DNA of 64,000 nt from Liolophura sinensis (taxonomy: Eukaryota > Mollusca > Polyplacophora > Chitonida > Chitonidae), in the NCBI RefSeq assembly GCF_032854445.1, contig NC_088295.1, positions 89,735,836 through 89,799,835 of the forward strand, read 5' to 3'. Positions 13,301 through 35,252 of the stretch are shown here, piece by piece. The translations under genes and the position numbers were made by a program. The notes under the pieces are model-generated. The model was not told the origin of the DNA. It made no database searches and saw only the letters and a list, made by a program, of their open reading frames with translations. The stretch's first letter is position 1. Each line of letters begins with the position of its first letter.

Positions 13301-16300
13301 TGTCTATTTCAGCAGGTGGTGATTTCCTGTCTTGATACTGTGCCATACCGCCTACGGAGATCAGAGTTAAGTTACTGAGAGTGAAACATGAGTCTGACAC
13401 TGAGTAGCTCAGTGATTGAATAAAAATGCCTCAAACATCAGTTGCCGTCACAATTTCCCCTGCTATTGTCCTGACAACATCTGACCGTGGCCAACAGACC
13501 AGTGAAGCGTCGCAGTGTGGAAATGAACTTGAATGATAAAGTTCCAAAAGCTTGATATTCAAGCTTACGAAACATTCCCTAAGCCCACACAAACTGAATT
13601 AGCTCAGTTGGCTAAAGTTTTCAGTTGGCCGTTCAACTGTGAGTCACATCCTAAAAAGAAAACAGTTTTATTTGGACGAATACAAGAACAATTCCAATGG
13701 AAAAGGTGATAAGAAAAGGTGATAAGAATACTTGTAAATTGGATCAAATTGACGACCCTGTATGGCGTCGGTTTGATTAAGCCAGATCAAAATCCATTCC
13801 TACATCCGGTACATTAATCCAGGAGAAAGCCTTAATGTTTGAGCAGCATCCAAAGATTGATGATTTCAAGACTTCGCCAGGATGGTTGGAAAGCTGGAAA
13901 CGCTGTTTTTCCGCGAAGAACTTTGAAGTGAGTGGAGAGAGTGGAGAAGTAAATGAAACAGACGTAGATGACTACCGTAAGCGCATCCCCTTACTTGTTA
14001 CCTATTTTTCTCCAGCCGACATCTTTAATTGCGGCGAGTCCGGGTTGTTCTACTGTGCCCTGCCTGATAAAACCCTTGCCTGTGTACGGGTGACGTAGTG
14101 AAAGGGACCAAAGTCTGCAAGCAACGATTAACCATTATGTTCGCCTGGAGTGTAACTGGGAAAAACTTAAGCCATTCGTGACTGGAAAATTTCTAAAGCC
14201 ACAGTGTTTTAAGAACACTGACTTATCAAAGTTCCCTTTGACCTGTCGTGCCAATAAGAAGGCATGGGGGCCTTTTCAAGGAATGGTTAACATCGCTAAA
14301 CTCTGAAATCAGGAAACAAAAGAGGAAGATTCTTCTTTTTCTTGATAATGCCACTTCCCAAGACAAGACAGAGCTGAGCAACGTGACACTGAAATTCCTG
14401 CCGGCCAACACAACGTCAGTGCTCCAGCACCTCGACCAGATATCTTGCCTTAAAGGCATCTTGCCTTAAAACACCCGATGACAAAGTCTTCTGGCCAAGA
14501 TTGACAGTTGTGACTCTGTCAGCAGCTTGTGTAAGGAGGTTGACATCCTATATGCCGTGAAGTGGATAGGCTTAGTGTGGAATGAGACCACAGCGGGAAA
14601 AATCATGAAGTGTTTCACCAAAGCTGGATTCATTTTGACTGCCTGGCACAGGACGATGACGACGATGATGATGACCTTCCTCTAGCCCAGCTCATCAGAT
14701 AGCTCGAGCTGCCAGCTGACATCACCACTGAGGACGTCATAGACATCGACCAGACAACCGACATTGAGGCTACTTTTGGGCCACAATGCGAGGCTCATTC
14801 GCTGACGGATGCAATGGATGATACGGGACAGGGAGATTTTGAGGAGAATCCCGACAACACAACGATGTGGGGTGAGACGGGTTAGTATGAAGTCTTGGCA
14901 AATTTACGAATGCTAAGGAATTTCTCTGCAGCAAAAGACCGGCCATTGTTGGATCACACCCAAATCATGACCTCCATCACAGAAGAGATGACAGTCCGCC
15001 AGCGCATGAAGAAGCAACAATCTACCATGTACAGTAGCATTTTTGTAAAGTAATCATGCATATGTACTAAAGTTCAGATGAGCTTCCTTCCATAGTTTGT
15101 TGCTATACATCACTATGCTCTTTACCAAGTTTAAGTAAACGTTTATATGTATAGACAATGCTCATGTTGTTGTTGTAGGCTATTTACCCATGTTTAATGC
15201 AAAGACATCTTGTCTTAACCAACTTTTTTGACCGGTACCGAGTATGGTCGGTTTACAAAGAGTCTACTGTATTTAGCTGGTAAATAACTTGTCCGAGTAT
15301 TTAATATCACGATATTAGAAGGAATATGAACATGGTCGTCAGCTCCGAATAACCATGTGCATGTAGATAAGAGTTACCAACCTCCTTACAGCTCCGAGAG
15401 GGCACACAGGTCTGTAGTACAGCCACGTCCTCATAACCATGCCTACAAACCATACAAAGTCAGAAAATAAAACCATAAATAATGAGACCTTTCCATCACA
15501 ATTTGAGTGAAAGGAGGCCTTAGTTTTTGAAAACTTTGTGAGAATGATGTGGCGTTGGCATGAACTTCGTACCCGTCGTACGTTCATGCTTCAAGACACC
15601 CACATAACCCACCATGCGCACTAAAGGCTACAGACCAGTTACTGTTGATCCGTCTGGACACTGAAACAAAAACTATAATAAAAAATAAAATGAACGATGG
15701 GTCTGTGCTAATAACAGCTGCATTCGTCATCTGGACTTTGCATCTACGGTGTAATTTGAATAATGGTACTACTATACAAATATTATTATCGTCATTTGTG
15801 CCGGTAGTCTGAACTATACTGTGCAAAGTCCAATCCAATGAGCATATGTAAACTCATCTGTGTGTAAATCGTCTTCGACAAGGCCACTATTGCCATGTTC
15901 ATTTTGAAGGCACATATACATTCAAGTTGAAGTAATGGTACAATGACTTGGGTGGTACTAAAAGTTGTACTGTGACTGATGCATAAAACCTACTCTTTTC
16001 TCTTACTTTTTCAATTTTTAATCCAGTTCCACCAATGGCACCCTAGAGGCCAGCCTTCGCTATTAAACTGGCCCTCATTAACATGCATAATACGTGTTTC
16101 AATTTGATGCAGCTATGTATCTTCACATGTGTTTAACTTATCTCTCTTCTTTGGAGTCTGCTACAGTACAGTATCAACAAGGAAAACTGATGACAGGCTG
16201 GCTTGACAGATCGAGTTCACGCCCACATTACAGGACTTCACTATGGCATCACAGTGAACAGTTGCAGTTCAGTGTTTCTGTGACCAGTCTTGTGAGTTTT

Positions 16301-17934
16301 ATCGTCTATCAGTATAGGACTGCCAACTTGGGTAATACAGCTCGCTGGGGTAATTTTCTCTGCGCGAATGAACAGCTACAATTTTTTCAGAGATTTAAAT
16401 GCATTCAAATGTTTGAATTCTACTGTGGGCTTTATGAGTCGTCTAGTCCAAAAGCCATTTGTCCCAGTGAAGGTTTTAAAGCACACGAGAGTGAAAATTC
16501 ATTTTGACAATTCCGTGCTCATAACTTTGATTGTATGAAATGTATATGTATATTCTATTGCAGTAAAATATCAATTTGAAAATCACTATTTTTTACGTGA
16601 ATATAAGACAATTTCCCAAGTTCTTGTCAGGACGAAGTCACAACGAGAAACTGATTTTAACAAAGTAATGTAAAGTCAGAATTACTAAAATCCAGCTTTA
16701 GTAACTTTTGCAACAGAACTACTGTCAAAGACATCATTTTGAGACTGTTTAAAACGATTTAATTACGTGTAGACGAAGGGCCAATTCAGAAAATGTTGCA
16801 GGGCGGGTCTGTATCATTTACGGACCGCCACAGACATTAACTCAGTTCATTTACAAGCCGTGTAATATTCCAAGACCGTATTACAAATCCTGTCAGACAG
16901 TAGTATACTGTCTCGCCCAAAACCACATTCATCTCCACAAATACATGTTTTGTCGTTCATTTTAGCATTTAGTCAGCAGTCTCTACCCAACATATGTTAG
17001 ACAGTGAAAAATTCATTAGGGATGCCGAAGGTTAATGGGGGTGAGAATATGGTATCCCACTGGAAAATGCTTAAAATTAAAAAAATCAATAAAGTAAGAA
17101 ACAATATACTTTTTTTTCATAAAATACGTTAAAAGTATTGAAACATGTTCATGTCAACATGTTTTCTCCAACATCCACGATAACTAGGTCAGCAAATGAA
17201 ATATAAAATTCAGCGTAAGTGGTGCTTAGATTTATTTCCATTTGTTTCAGAACTTATCATGAATCTAGTTGTACAACAATCCTAATGCAATTTTGTAATT
17301 ATTTAACAGGGGTCCAAAACACCAGTAAACCCCTCCGGAGGCTACAACCTGAACCAGTATGCCCATGGCCGTACGTCTACAGGCCACTTAAACTGTAAAT
17401 GATATAGCAGGCTTACTGTATCAATAGTTCAAGCAGTGGAAGAAATATCCTTCCAGTATGTCCAATTTCTGAGAAAGCTATCTATCACCTGGACCTTCAT
17501 TGCCAAAGTGTACAAGTTTTATCTGCCATAGGCTACTGCTTTCACCCTAACACAGAAAATAACTTGGAGAGCTAGAGTAAACGCGAAGTCAACGTGCTGT
17601 CGATAATGGAGATGCACTGAAGCTGTGTCAAGACAAAATATCATTAAAATTTTACTGTGTTGAACAAATCTAAAAACTTAGTCTTCCAATGGACATAAAT
17701 ATTAGTCAGGTGCACTTAACTTTCACTTTAACTTTCAGGGCCTTTTATTTGCAGACTGTTGATGCCAAAGTGTGAAGGTGAGAAGTTTCAGCTGCTTACA
17801 TGTACATACCTCTCTATGGCATCTAACAGAGATTTCTTCTCCCCAATGGTCCATCTTTCTCTCTCATTTGGACACTGGTAGGGCAATGAACTTTTGATTT
17901 GTCGACTCTTTCGTTGTGGAGCAGACTTGCTCAT
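6884..17934 (-). CDS. SNAPC2: SNAPC2 (SNAP45) homologue, snRNA-activating protein complex subunit 2; 8 coding exons
   Basis: Spliced by eye on the minus strand: exons 17934-17810, 15442-15382, 11288-11249, 10774-10737, 9788-9720, 8697-8550, 7897-7718 and 7377-6884. Reading phases agree at every junction and give 384 residues; human SNAPC2 is about 334. Recognition rests on several islands. A SANT/Myb-like N-terminus (RERWTIGEKKSLLDAIER, then YEDVAVLQTCVPSRS and a KEIEWIIRSLLQSLK helix) parallels the human one. KWVNLVSDL resembles human VWTDLAEKI. YSRIYQYIESIL...DAAVVLDLLHGL parallels human FEKIYKYLSSV...SAVVLDLLMSL. The C-terminal LNPLCVPVSML parallels LNPFLVPLELL. Known role of the family: part of SNAPc, which binds the proximal sequence element of Pol II and Pol III snRNA promoters in the nucleus. 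Residues ~222-360 are low-complexity, Ser/Pro/Glu-rich and basic. The exon 2 donor (GAG|GTTGGT) is weak but chosen because it joins RSCKE to IEWII in frame. The 5' UTR was not resolved. Confidence 0.85.
7718..7897 (-). CDS. SNAPC2: SNAPC2 exon 7
   Basis: Acceptor TTGTACAG|AC. Begins with the most diagnostic island, DAAVVLDLLHGL, and continues through LLLWKYQLLTAPV. Of two donors, AATG|GTGAGA is chosen because it keeps exon 8 in the frame that ends in the conserved C-terminal motif. Confidence 0.85.
7943..8185 (-). repeat. SINE-like interspersed repeat, family B
   Basis: Within SNAPC2 intron 6. Shares with the copy at 12427-12775 the strings 'aagacatcagg' and 'gacacccgacccagt' and the same order of segments. 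Diverged; no open frame. Confidence 0.5.
8550..8697 (-). CDS. SNAPC2: SNAPC2 exon 6
   Basis: Acceptor GTTGCAG|GTA, donor TTAG|GTGAGA. Encodes VMAVVSHHES, a basic stretch, then NYSRIYQYIESILL (human FEKIYKYLSSV). Ends one base into the Asp codon completed by exon 7. Confidence 0.85.
8990..9320 (+). repeat. Diverged 21-bp tandem repeat
   Basis: Roughly fifteen units with core 'aaaaccagacagtg', in SNAPC2 intron 5. Because the unit is 21 bp, the plus strand reads as a seven-residue repeat (KQTVSAE, KQTVQEE, NQTVLEK and so on). No promoter or splice context supports coding. Confidence 0.75.
9720..9788 (-). CDS. SNAPC2: SNAPC2 exon 5
   Basis: Acceptor TGACAG|AAG, donor GAC|GTGAGT, 23 whole codons. 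Encodes KWVNLVSDLVADEEKDFSS and then LLAD, which aligns with the conserved central helix of SNAPC2. Confidence 0.8.
10737..10774 (-). CDS. SNAPC2: SNAPC2 exon 4
   Basis: Acceptor TTACAG|CG, donor GAT|GTAAGT. Encodes VDEKRKSISPFD, a basic linker; phase 1 in, phase 0 out, as required by its neighbours. The donor-side string 'acttacatcaaa' is duplicated nearby at 10705. Confidence 0.75.
11249..11288 (-). CDS. SNAPC2: SNAPC2 exon 3
   Basis: Short exon, acceptor ATATCAG|AT, donor AAAA|GTAAGT. Encodes IEWIIRSLLQSLK, the last helix of the SANT-like region (compare human EIRVFLQQLK). Ends one base into a codon. Confidence 0.75.
11554..11657. repeat. Short 24-bp tandem repeat, about four copies
   Basis: Unit 'acaatatggcactatcaagt' plus 'atgt', nearly exact, in SNAPC2 intron 2. 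Confidence 0.85.
12427..12775 (-). repeat. tRNA-derived SINE, family B
   Basis: The right end read on the minus strand has a tRNA-like head: A box 'tggcctaatggttagagcg' and a B-box-like 'gggatcaaacc'. The left end carries the 'tttttcagtcatatgacaa' segment also seen at 44012-44073. It sits in SNAPC2 intron 2, next to the Tigger element. Such repeats are common in molluscs (recalled, not searched). Confidence 0.7.
12993..15269 (+). mobile_element. Decayed Tigger/pogo-type DNA transposon
   Basis: Ends are matching inverted repeats: CAGTGGACTCTCTCAACA at the left and, inverted, CAGTAGACTCTTTGTAAAC at the right, both flanked by TA as expected of Tc1/mariner-pogo insertions. The 2.28-kb interior carries remnants of a CENP-B/DDE_1 transposase on the plus strand. 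It lies in SNAPC2 intron 2, opposite to the host gene's orientation. Confidence 0.88.
13437..15052 (+). pseudogene. Tigger/pogo transposase pseudogene
   Basis: Pieces in shifting frames: an N-terminal helix-turn-helix remnant (ELAQLAKVFSWP, near 13600), the CENP-B-type segment LIQEKALMFEQ...FKTSPGWLESWKR (13810-13900), the first DDE motif (IFNCGESGLFY, near 14022) and the second (ILLFLDNATSQDK, near 14330), then LKFLPANTTSVLQHLDQ. The expected first catalytic Asp (usual motif DETGLF) is Gly here, and several frameshifts and stops separate the blocks, so it is dead. The tail ends near 15052 with KKQQSTMYSS. Confidence 0.85.
15382..15442 (-). CDS. SNAPC2: SNAPC2 exon 2
   Basis: Acceptor TTTGTAG|GC; encodes HGYEDVAVLQTCVPSRSCKE. 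Donor GAG|GTTGGT is weak. A stronger-looking GTAAGG eight bases upstream would throw exon 3 out of frame, so the later site is preferred. Confidence 0.7.
15443..17809 (-). other. SNAPC2 intron 1
   Basis: Non-coding. The largest open frame (16094-16507, plus) has no recognisable domain and reads like chance. No repeat was recognised. Confidence 0.6.
17810..17934 (-). CDS. SNAPC2: SNAPC2 exon 1 (coding part)
   Basis: Starts MSKSAPQRKSRQ and runs into the SANT-like segment ERWTIGEKKSLLDAIE. Donor AG|GTATGT; ends two bases into a codon. It is the only Met that opens this frame near the conserved segment. Confidence 0.8.
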
Positions 17935-19140
17935 CTTGTCCACAATTTACAGCAGAAATATGTGGAACGTCTACAGAAAAGAAGAGACATCACAAATTGT
18001 CAATGGTTTGAGCATCTGCCTGGAAGTCAAGATCAGGAAAGTAGAGTGGCCAGGCCCCGGGATCATGCAGTGATCTGACAGTAGTAGGTCAAAATTTCAA
18101 ATCATACCAAAATTGCTTTGTCTGGCAAAACACGATACAAATATTGCTTGACCCTGTAAATTCTGGGTAAGTTACTGTACAACATATTTCAGCTAAAATA
18201 ATGGAAAGGAGCATGCCAGATTTAATGGTTGAACTTTTGATATAAGGCATTGCTTGCCGATCCTGGGGCCAGGCAAAGCACCAACCTATGGTCATTTTCT
18301 GATGAATTTTTCCACGTGAAATGCCTTCACTGCTTTATTAATACTGTCATCAAGGACTGATGACCAGTGAAAGCGGGGGAACCTACAAAGTCTGTGTACA
18401 AGGCCGGGATTGAGGAAAGTTGAGTGTCCCTCCCACACTACCAATCAGTTAGGTCTACATTGCCCACTACTGTTGTCGTGTGTTGAGCTGTATTGTTTTA
18501 ACCAAACTTTCAATAAATTGGAGAAAATTTCCATCTTTCTCTCCAATGCATGAGACACAATGATTTTCTTTTGTCCCTTGTGATTTGTGATCTTTACAGA
18601 GTGTGTTGTACAGACAAGGGTATTTTTCATACTCCTGTATCCATGAAATAGTCTTGAGTCAACAGAAGTTGAGTGGTGTTGGATAGTCTGGTCGGGGCCT
18701 TACACATGTACAATGACTAGACTTCACATATATGGAAGTAAAGGATCAGTCCACGCACATGTACAAAGTTGTCTACGTCACTGGTCAGCCATGTCAGGGG
18801 CTCTTGAAAGCGTACAGGAGGTTTTACCAGTCATTTAGCCACGGCCTACAGGACATTTTTACCCATCATTTAGCGAAAACCCACAGGTTAATTAGCACAG
18901 ACCTATAGGACATTTCCACCCCCCTCCCGTCATTTTGAATAACAAAAGTATACAAGACATTTTCACACGTATACTTATAATATTCAGGCTTGTACAGACT
19001 TCCCACAGGAAGTCATGAATTCATCTGTCAGGCTTATTTTTTATCTGCTTATTTTTATTTCAGTCATTAAACAAAAAGAGGAAAAACCACACTGACCTAA
19101 AGTATGTTTCTGTTAATGTGAAGACAAACACAACTATTAC

Positions 19141-19735
19141 ATACATGTATGGTGGACTTTGTGCTTTGTATTTACTGGCAAGATGTATGAATGGATGGGT
19201 TCATCACACATATGTATGGTGGACTTCGTGTTTTGTATTTACTGGCAAGATGTATGAATGGATGGGTTCATCACACATATGTATGGTGGGCTCTAATTTC
19301 ATGGTTTTTATTTACTGGTAAGATGTATGAATGGATTGGTTCATCACACATATGTATGGTGGGCTCTAATTTCATGGTTTGTATTTACTGGTAAGATGTA
19401 TGAATAGATTGGTTCATCACACATATGTATGGTGGACTTTGTGCTTTGTATTTACTGGTAAGATGTATGAATGGATGGGTTCATCACACATATGTATGGA
19501 TAGACTAATTTTGTGGTTTGTATTTACTGGTACGATGTATGAATGGATGGGTTCATCACACGTGTGGTGGACTTTGTGGTTTGTATTTACTGGTATGATG
19601 TATGAATGGACAGGTTCATCACACATATGTATGGACAGACTAATTTTGTGGTTTGTATTTACTGGTATGATGTATGAATGGACAGGTTCATCACACATAT
19701 GGACGTGTACATGTAGATATATCAAGGCAGGTTAG
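19141..19735. repeat. Minisatellite, 67- to 74-bp units, about 8 copies
   Basis: Unit contains 'tttactggtaagatgtatga' then 'atggatgggttcatcacac' and 'atatgtatggtgg'. The first spacings are 67 bp; later units vary with insertions such as 'gctctaatttcatgg'. It lies between the divergent SNAPC2 and GSK3 genes. Confidence 0.9.
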
Positions 19736-20076
19736 GTTGTTTATCATATTCACTGGTAATGGGGGAAAAATCAATGTTATTTTGTTGATCATATATACTG
19801 GTAATGGTGTAAAAATTAATGTTATTTTGTTAATCATTTATACTGGTAATGAGGAAATATCAATGTTATGTTGTTTATCATATTGACTGGTAATGGGGAA
19901 AAATCAATGTTACGTTGTTTATCATATTCACTGGTAATGGGGAAAAAATCACTGGTAATGGGGAAAAAATCAATGTTATTTTGTTAATCATATATATCCG
20001 TAATGGGAAAAAATCAACGTTATGTTGTTTATCATATTGACTGGTAATGGGGGAAAAATCAATGTTATTGTCACAT
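19736..20076. repeat. Minisatellite, about 45-bp units, about 7 copies
   Basis: Unit 'ttgtttatcatattcactgg' plus 'taatggggaaaaatcaatgtta'. It directly follows the previous array and shares the 'actggtaa' string with it, suggesting one grew from the edge of the other. Confidence 0.88.
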
Positions 20077-21800
20077 ATCGTTACTGTTAGGGTAAAACTT
20101 TGTCCAGACAAACTTCTTTTTCAAAGTCTACTGAAACATAAAAAATGGGCATAAACCTAATCCCCAATTAACATTTTAAAAGTAGTTCCCATTGTTGACA
20201 TGCTCAGTGAAGTGTGTCAAGTGTGATTATGGGACCCTCTGATCATTCGAGTTGCTACATGAAAGGATTAACTTCTTATATTACCATGTCATATATTATA
20301 ATAAAGACTGCTGGTGAATGAAACTCTTTCATAAATACCTCGCCCCTAACGAACTCAATTATCCTCAAATTATTAGCCAGGACATATGCCAAAATATTGG
20401 TAAGCATTGAGTAACTGTAACCACTGGTTTTTGCAGGACGAAGTAAAGTTTGTTCAATAATCTAAAGTTAACTTTCCACTCAGCATACTGACCATATTTA
20501 AAATTACATTATGCACCAGCAATGTGATTCTGGATGCAAATTAAGTTATTTTCAACTGAGAAATGTTTTTCATATTCTTTATATATACCAATGATATTAA
20601 AATATTTTGTACACATCAAGAATCAAGATATATGTAGTTTGTCTAACCTGGACAAATACAGTACAAATATGGACTTCACTTCATAGCTCAATACCTTTTC
20701 AACCATACATTTTGAAAAATTGAAAGATACCTTATAACAAATACTTTTAGTCGTTCAAAATGTGTTAAGTTGCAGAATGCATTGTTACATGGCTAAACAC
20801 ACCTGGACAGTAGGCTATTGGTAGTTACAGATAGCCTTGATTAGCAGCCTCTGAGATTACATGTAATTTAGATCGATGAGCCGTCATCTTAGATCTATTA
20901 GTCATGATCTAACTTTGATGTTATTAATATAACATCACTTTTCTTTGTCACTCTCTTAATTTATAGCGCAAACTATTTATTTATTTATTTTTACATCATA
21001 CATGGGCCTAGCCCAAAGTTAACCGGACATTTCTAACATAAGGCTCAGCTTCGGTCACATGACTTCCACGCGGACAATTTCAATCAAAATACAGCTCGTA
21101 CCCCACTTTATTTTTGCTCTTCACCGATTCCCTATAATGCCGAAATGTAATACGTCAAAGCCAGCACTGGAAAACCATCTTTCAACAGTAATCCTGCCAT
21201 TTAAACTTTCGAATTGGACAACTCAAATCAACATCAACATGTTTGGGGTTTTTTTTTTCCAACTTCGGGCAAGGTGAATGGTCGCGAAAATTTTATACTA
21301 CCCAACATATTCTCTTTAAGAAGTGCATGCTCTGTAAACAGAATGTTGGGTGGGATTAAATTTTCGCAGCTCATGAAAATGAACAAAAAAAAAATCCAAT
21401 CATGGCAGACGCTAGCTCTGGGCTATATGGGGCCTATCACAACTGCAAGTTGAGTATGTCATTACGTGGTCATGATAACACGTAATACTTTGTCTCCTCA
21501 GTGACAGTTCGAATCTAAAGTTAGTTCAAGCCACATGCTGTCTGCCATAAGGCAGGACAGCAGACATATAACTTAGCGTTTAACGTTAAAGTCACCATTT
21601 CAGATTCTCCTGCCACTACTCCGTTCACACTGAGGAGTGAAAAGACCAACTGACTCAGACGTGACTGTGTGGCAAAGGTGAGTTGTGCCTGACAACGGGC
21701 CAACGCATCTTCACCAAAAAGGTCACCTGCAGCGTAGGAGATCTAAAACCGCCCTCCACACCTTTGTTACAAGGCTCAGTCACTTGCAGAGGTCATCACA
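20077..21800. other. Intergenic sequence between arrays and GSK3 promoter region
   Basis: AT-rich, no gene recognised. Short open frames at 21059-21453 have no domain. A (ttta)n stretch lies near 20975-20990. Confidence 0.5.
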
Positions 21801-21885
21801 TGGTTAGGTGCGTTGAGATGATTTAGCGCGCTATGTCGTGGCTTCCTTTTCCTGTGTACAAAACTCGTGACGAGCAACTCAAAAG

Positions 21886-21953
21886 TGACGTCATCAATCT
21901 CTGGGTTCTGGTCTCCGGCGGAACTCGGATGGCGATTCTAACAAGCTGATTGG
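21886..21953 (+). promoter_or_regulatory. Candidate GSK3 promoter elements: CRE palindrome and inverted CCAAT
   Basis: TGACGTCA (21886-21893) is the full CRE palindrome, and ATTGG (21949-21953) is a CCAAT box on the minus strand. They lie 360-430 bp upstream of the GSK3 start codon in a locally CpG-richer stretch. Such sites occur by chance, so use is inferred only from position. Confidence 0.35.
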
Positions 21954-22312
21954 TTGAATTTCACGCCCGATCATACCCGAAAGCCAAGAGAAGTCATTGT
22001 ACGACACGAACGGCCATTAGAAACGAAAATTTATCAAACAGGGGCAAATCTTGGCCTGTATATCGTTGAAAATACCACACAAAGGCACCGATTGACGATC
22101 CGCTGAACCTAAGACGATAGCCGATTTATCCATCTACAGCTACTACGTCGGTTTCAGGTTCTATGGGTAATTTTTGGTGGGAAAAAATAGGCGAAGCTAT
22201 TGCTGTCTTGACAGAATAAATAATTTTTGTGTGAGACCAGAGATAGATCAATGAAATGTAAGCGAAATCGAGGACTTTCAGATAAATAACTTTTTTATTT
22301 GGATACAAAATC

Positions 22313-33505
<11,193 letters not shown>

Positions 33506-34245
33506 CCTCGAGCACCACACACATAGAGTCATGAACATTCTAGCTGTGGTGTAGAGTCTGAGAGAAGGGGACATAACTCAGGTGTAATGTATGAGGGACT
33601 AGCCATGTCACAAATACTCCCATATCTTGTACAGACAACAGAATTAGCATACTCCTACAAAGCTCGCCCAATATACCCCCTAAAATTTTAACTGTGTGAC
33701 ACAGGCTATATGGTGACTATCATGGGCTCTCATTACAGGACAATCTATGTTCCCTGGCTGACTCCCCTTAAAGGACGGATTTCACTTGACTTGTTGATGC
33801 ATGCCTTGACCCCCCGCCAGCAGAGTAGACTTAACCGGGGGAGTGTGTGTGGTATATGTGCATGGCGCTCGGGCTCTTGTATGTGCCAGTGTGGTGATAC
33901 AACCTGGAGATTTGTGCTGACCTCCGTCAGACTCCACACTGGCAAATACACTGGACAGTTTTAGGCCTGAAGTTTTATTGTACAGTAGCGTCTTCAAGAA
34001 GAGAGAAGGCTACTACTGTTTTGTTAAGACGAGTGGTTCAGAAGTCAGCCAGTATGTGTGTGTGAGATTTTAAATAACTGTGTCTCATATATAATTATTG
34101 ATTGATATCACAATGTACATAGACTACCAATTGACATGGCTGAAGAAAAGGTTAGGTTGTCCCATCAGTGCCAGAGGCCCCATCCCGGACTCGCACTAGC
34201 CTACACAGCAGACTTTCCTGGGATAGCTGGCCTTCAATAAACTGG
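33506..34245 (+). other. GSK3 3' UTR (probable)
   Basis: From the stop codon to the first clear AATAAA at 34236-34241. Short frames within (33710-33964) have no domain. Confidence 0.5.
34236..34241 (+). terminator. Candidate GSK3 poly(A) signal AATAAA
   Basis: First plus-strand AATAAA after the GSK3 stop codon (730 bp downstream). Later candidates exist near 35095, and longer 3' UTRs are usual for this gene. Confidence 0.45.
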
Positions 34246-34904
34246 CATGTTTGTGAGCGAAAATTACTTGTTGTAGTTAAAGAAATGAGATATTTTATAA
34301 ATGTACAGTTGTTTTATGTGCCTGTTGTAGTTGTGTCTTAGTCTTAGCTTGGATAACTTATAAACCTCTCCTGGTCATTGTATGTGTAGAGATCCAGAAG
34401 TTGGAGAACTGCCAGACTGTGCTCACCTCTAATCACTTGTACTTACCTGTGTCTCTGTCCTAGCACAATGTGTCATCCCCCAGCACTTTGTCACCTCTAG
34501 ACATTCAAGCCAATTGGTGTTCCAGTAGGATTTTTTTATTTTGGGACATGTTATAAACCAGATGCTAAAGCCTTCATAAACTAGGTAATATACCTCATTA
34601 TGAGAGTACCACAGTAGATTGTCTGAGCCATTTGTGTCACCCTGAGCCCCGCGGCTACAGCTCTGGGGAATTCATCAACGTTAATGAATATCACTGTCAT
34701 GTCAGCGCAGGATGAATCTATATTGCAATATTTAAACAAATTTGATAACAAAGACAGCGATTTGATTTCCCTTCAAGACTCTGATCTCTTATGTAGCAGA
34801 TCATCTGCAAATATCAGCTGTTGCTAAATGAGTGTAGATCATAATTGGATAATGATCAGTAATGGAAAGTTGGAGGGGGCCTCGGGAACATAGAGCACTA
34901 ATCA

Positions 34905-35098
34905 GGTGGAACATTCTTTTCACACACCATGGAGCAGTAAGTAGGGATGTTTTCCTAAACAGCCACAGGTTTGCACACCATAGATCAGTAACTGGGGATG
35001 TTTTCCAAAACCACCCACAGGTCTACTCGCCATGGAGCAGTAACTGGGGATGTTTTTTGAAACACCCACAGGTGTACAAACCACGGAGCAGTAATAAA
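34905..35098. repeat. ~55-bp tandem repeat, three copies
   Basis: Unit with 'ccatggagcagtaactgggg' and 'atgttttccaaaacacccac' followed by 'aggt'. Diverged between copies; downstream of GSK3. Confidence 0.75.
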
Positions 35099-35213
35099 CA
35101 CTCCGCTCTACACAGGATAAGCTTCTCCAGACTTGTATTATTTGGACAGGTCCAGGACTGTATTACAGAGTTTTCTCCCTTTTTCATATTACTCAAAGGT
35201 ACAGTGCTGTCGT

Positions 35214-35252
35214 ATATCTATATATATATATGTGTGTGTGTGTATGTCTGTG
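35214..35252. repeat. Microsatellite (TA)n(TG)n
   Basis: Alternating TA then TG dinucleotides, imperfect. Confidence 0.85.

Noticed and set aside
15384..15390. GTAAGG as the donor of SNAPC2 exon 2
   Set aside because: A better match to the donor consensus, but it shifts exon 3 (IEWIIRSLLQSLK) out of frame into a stop; GAG|GTTGGT keeps the conserved helix.
16094..16507. 137-codon plus-strand open frame in SNAPC2 intron 1
   Set aside because: Composition like translated non-coding DNA, no domain, opposite to the host gene.
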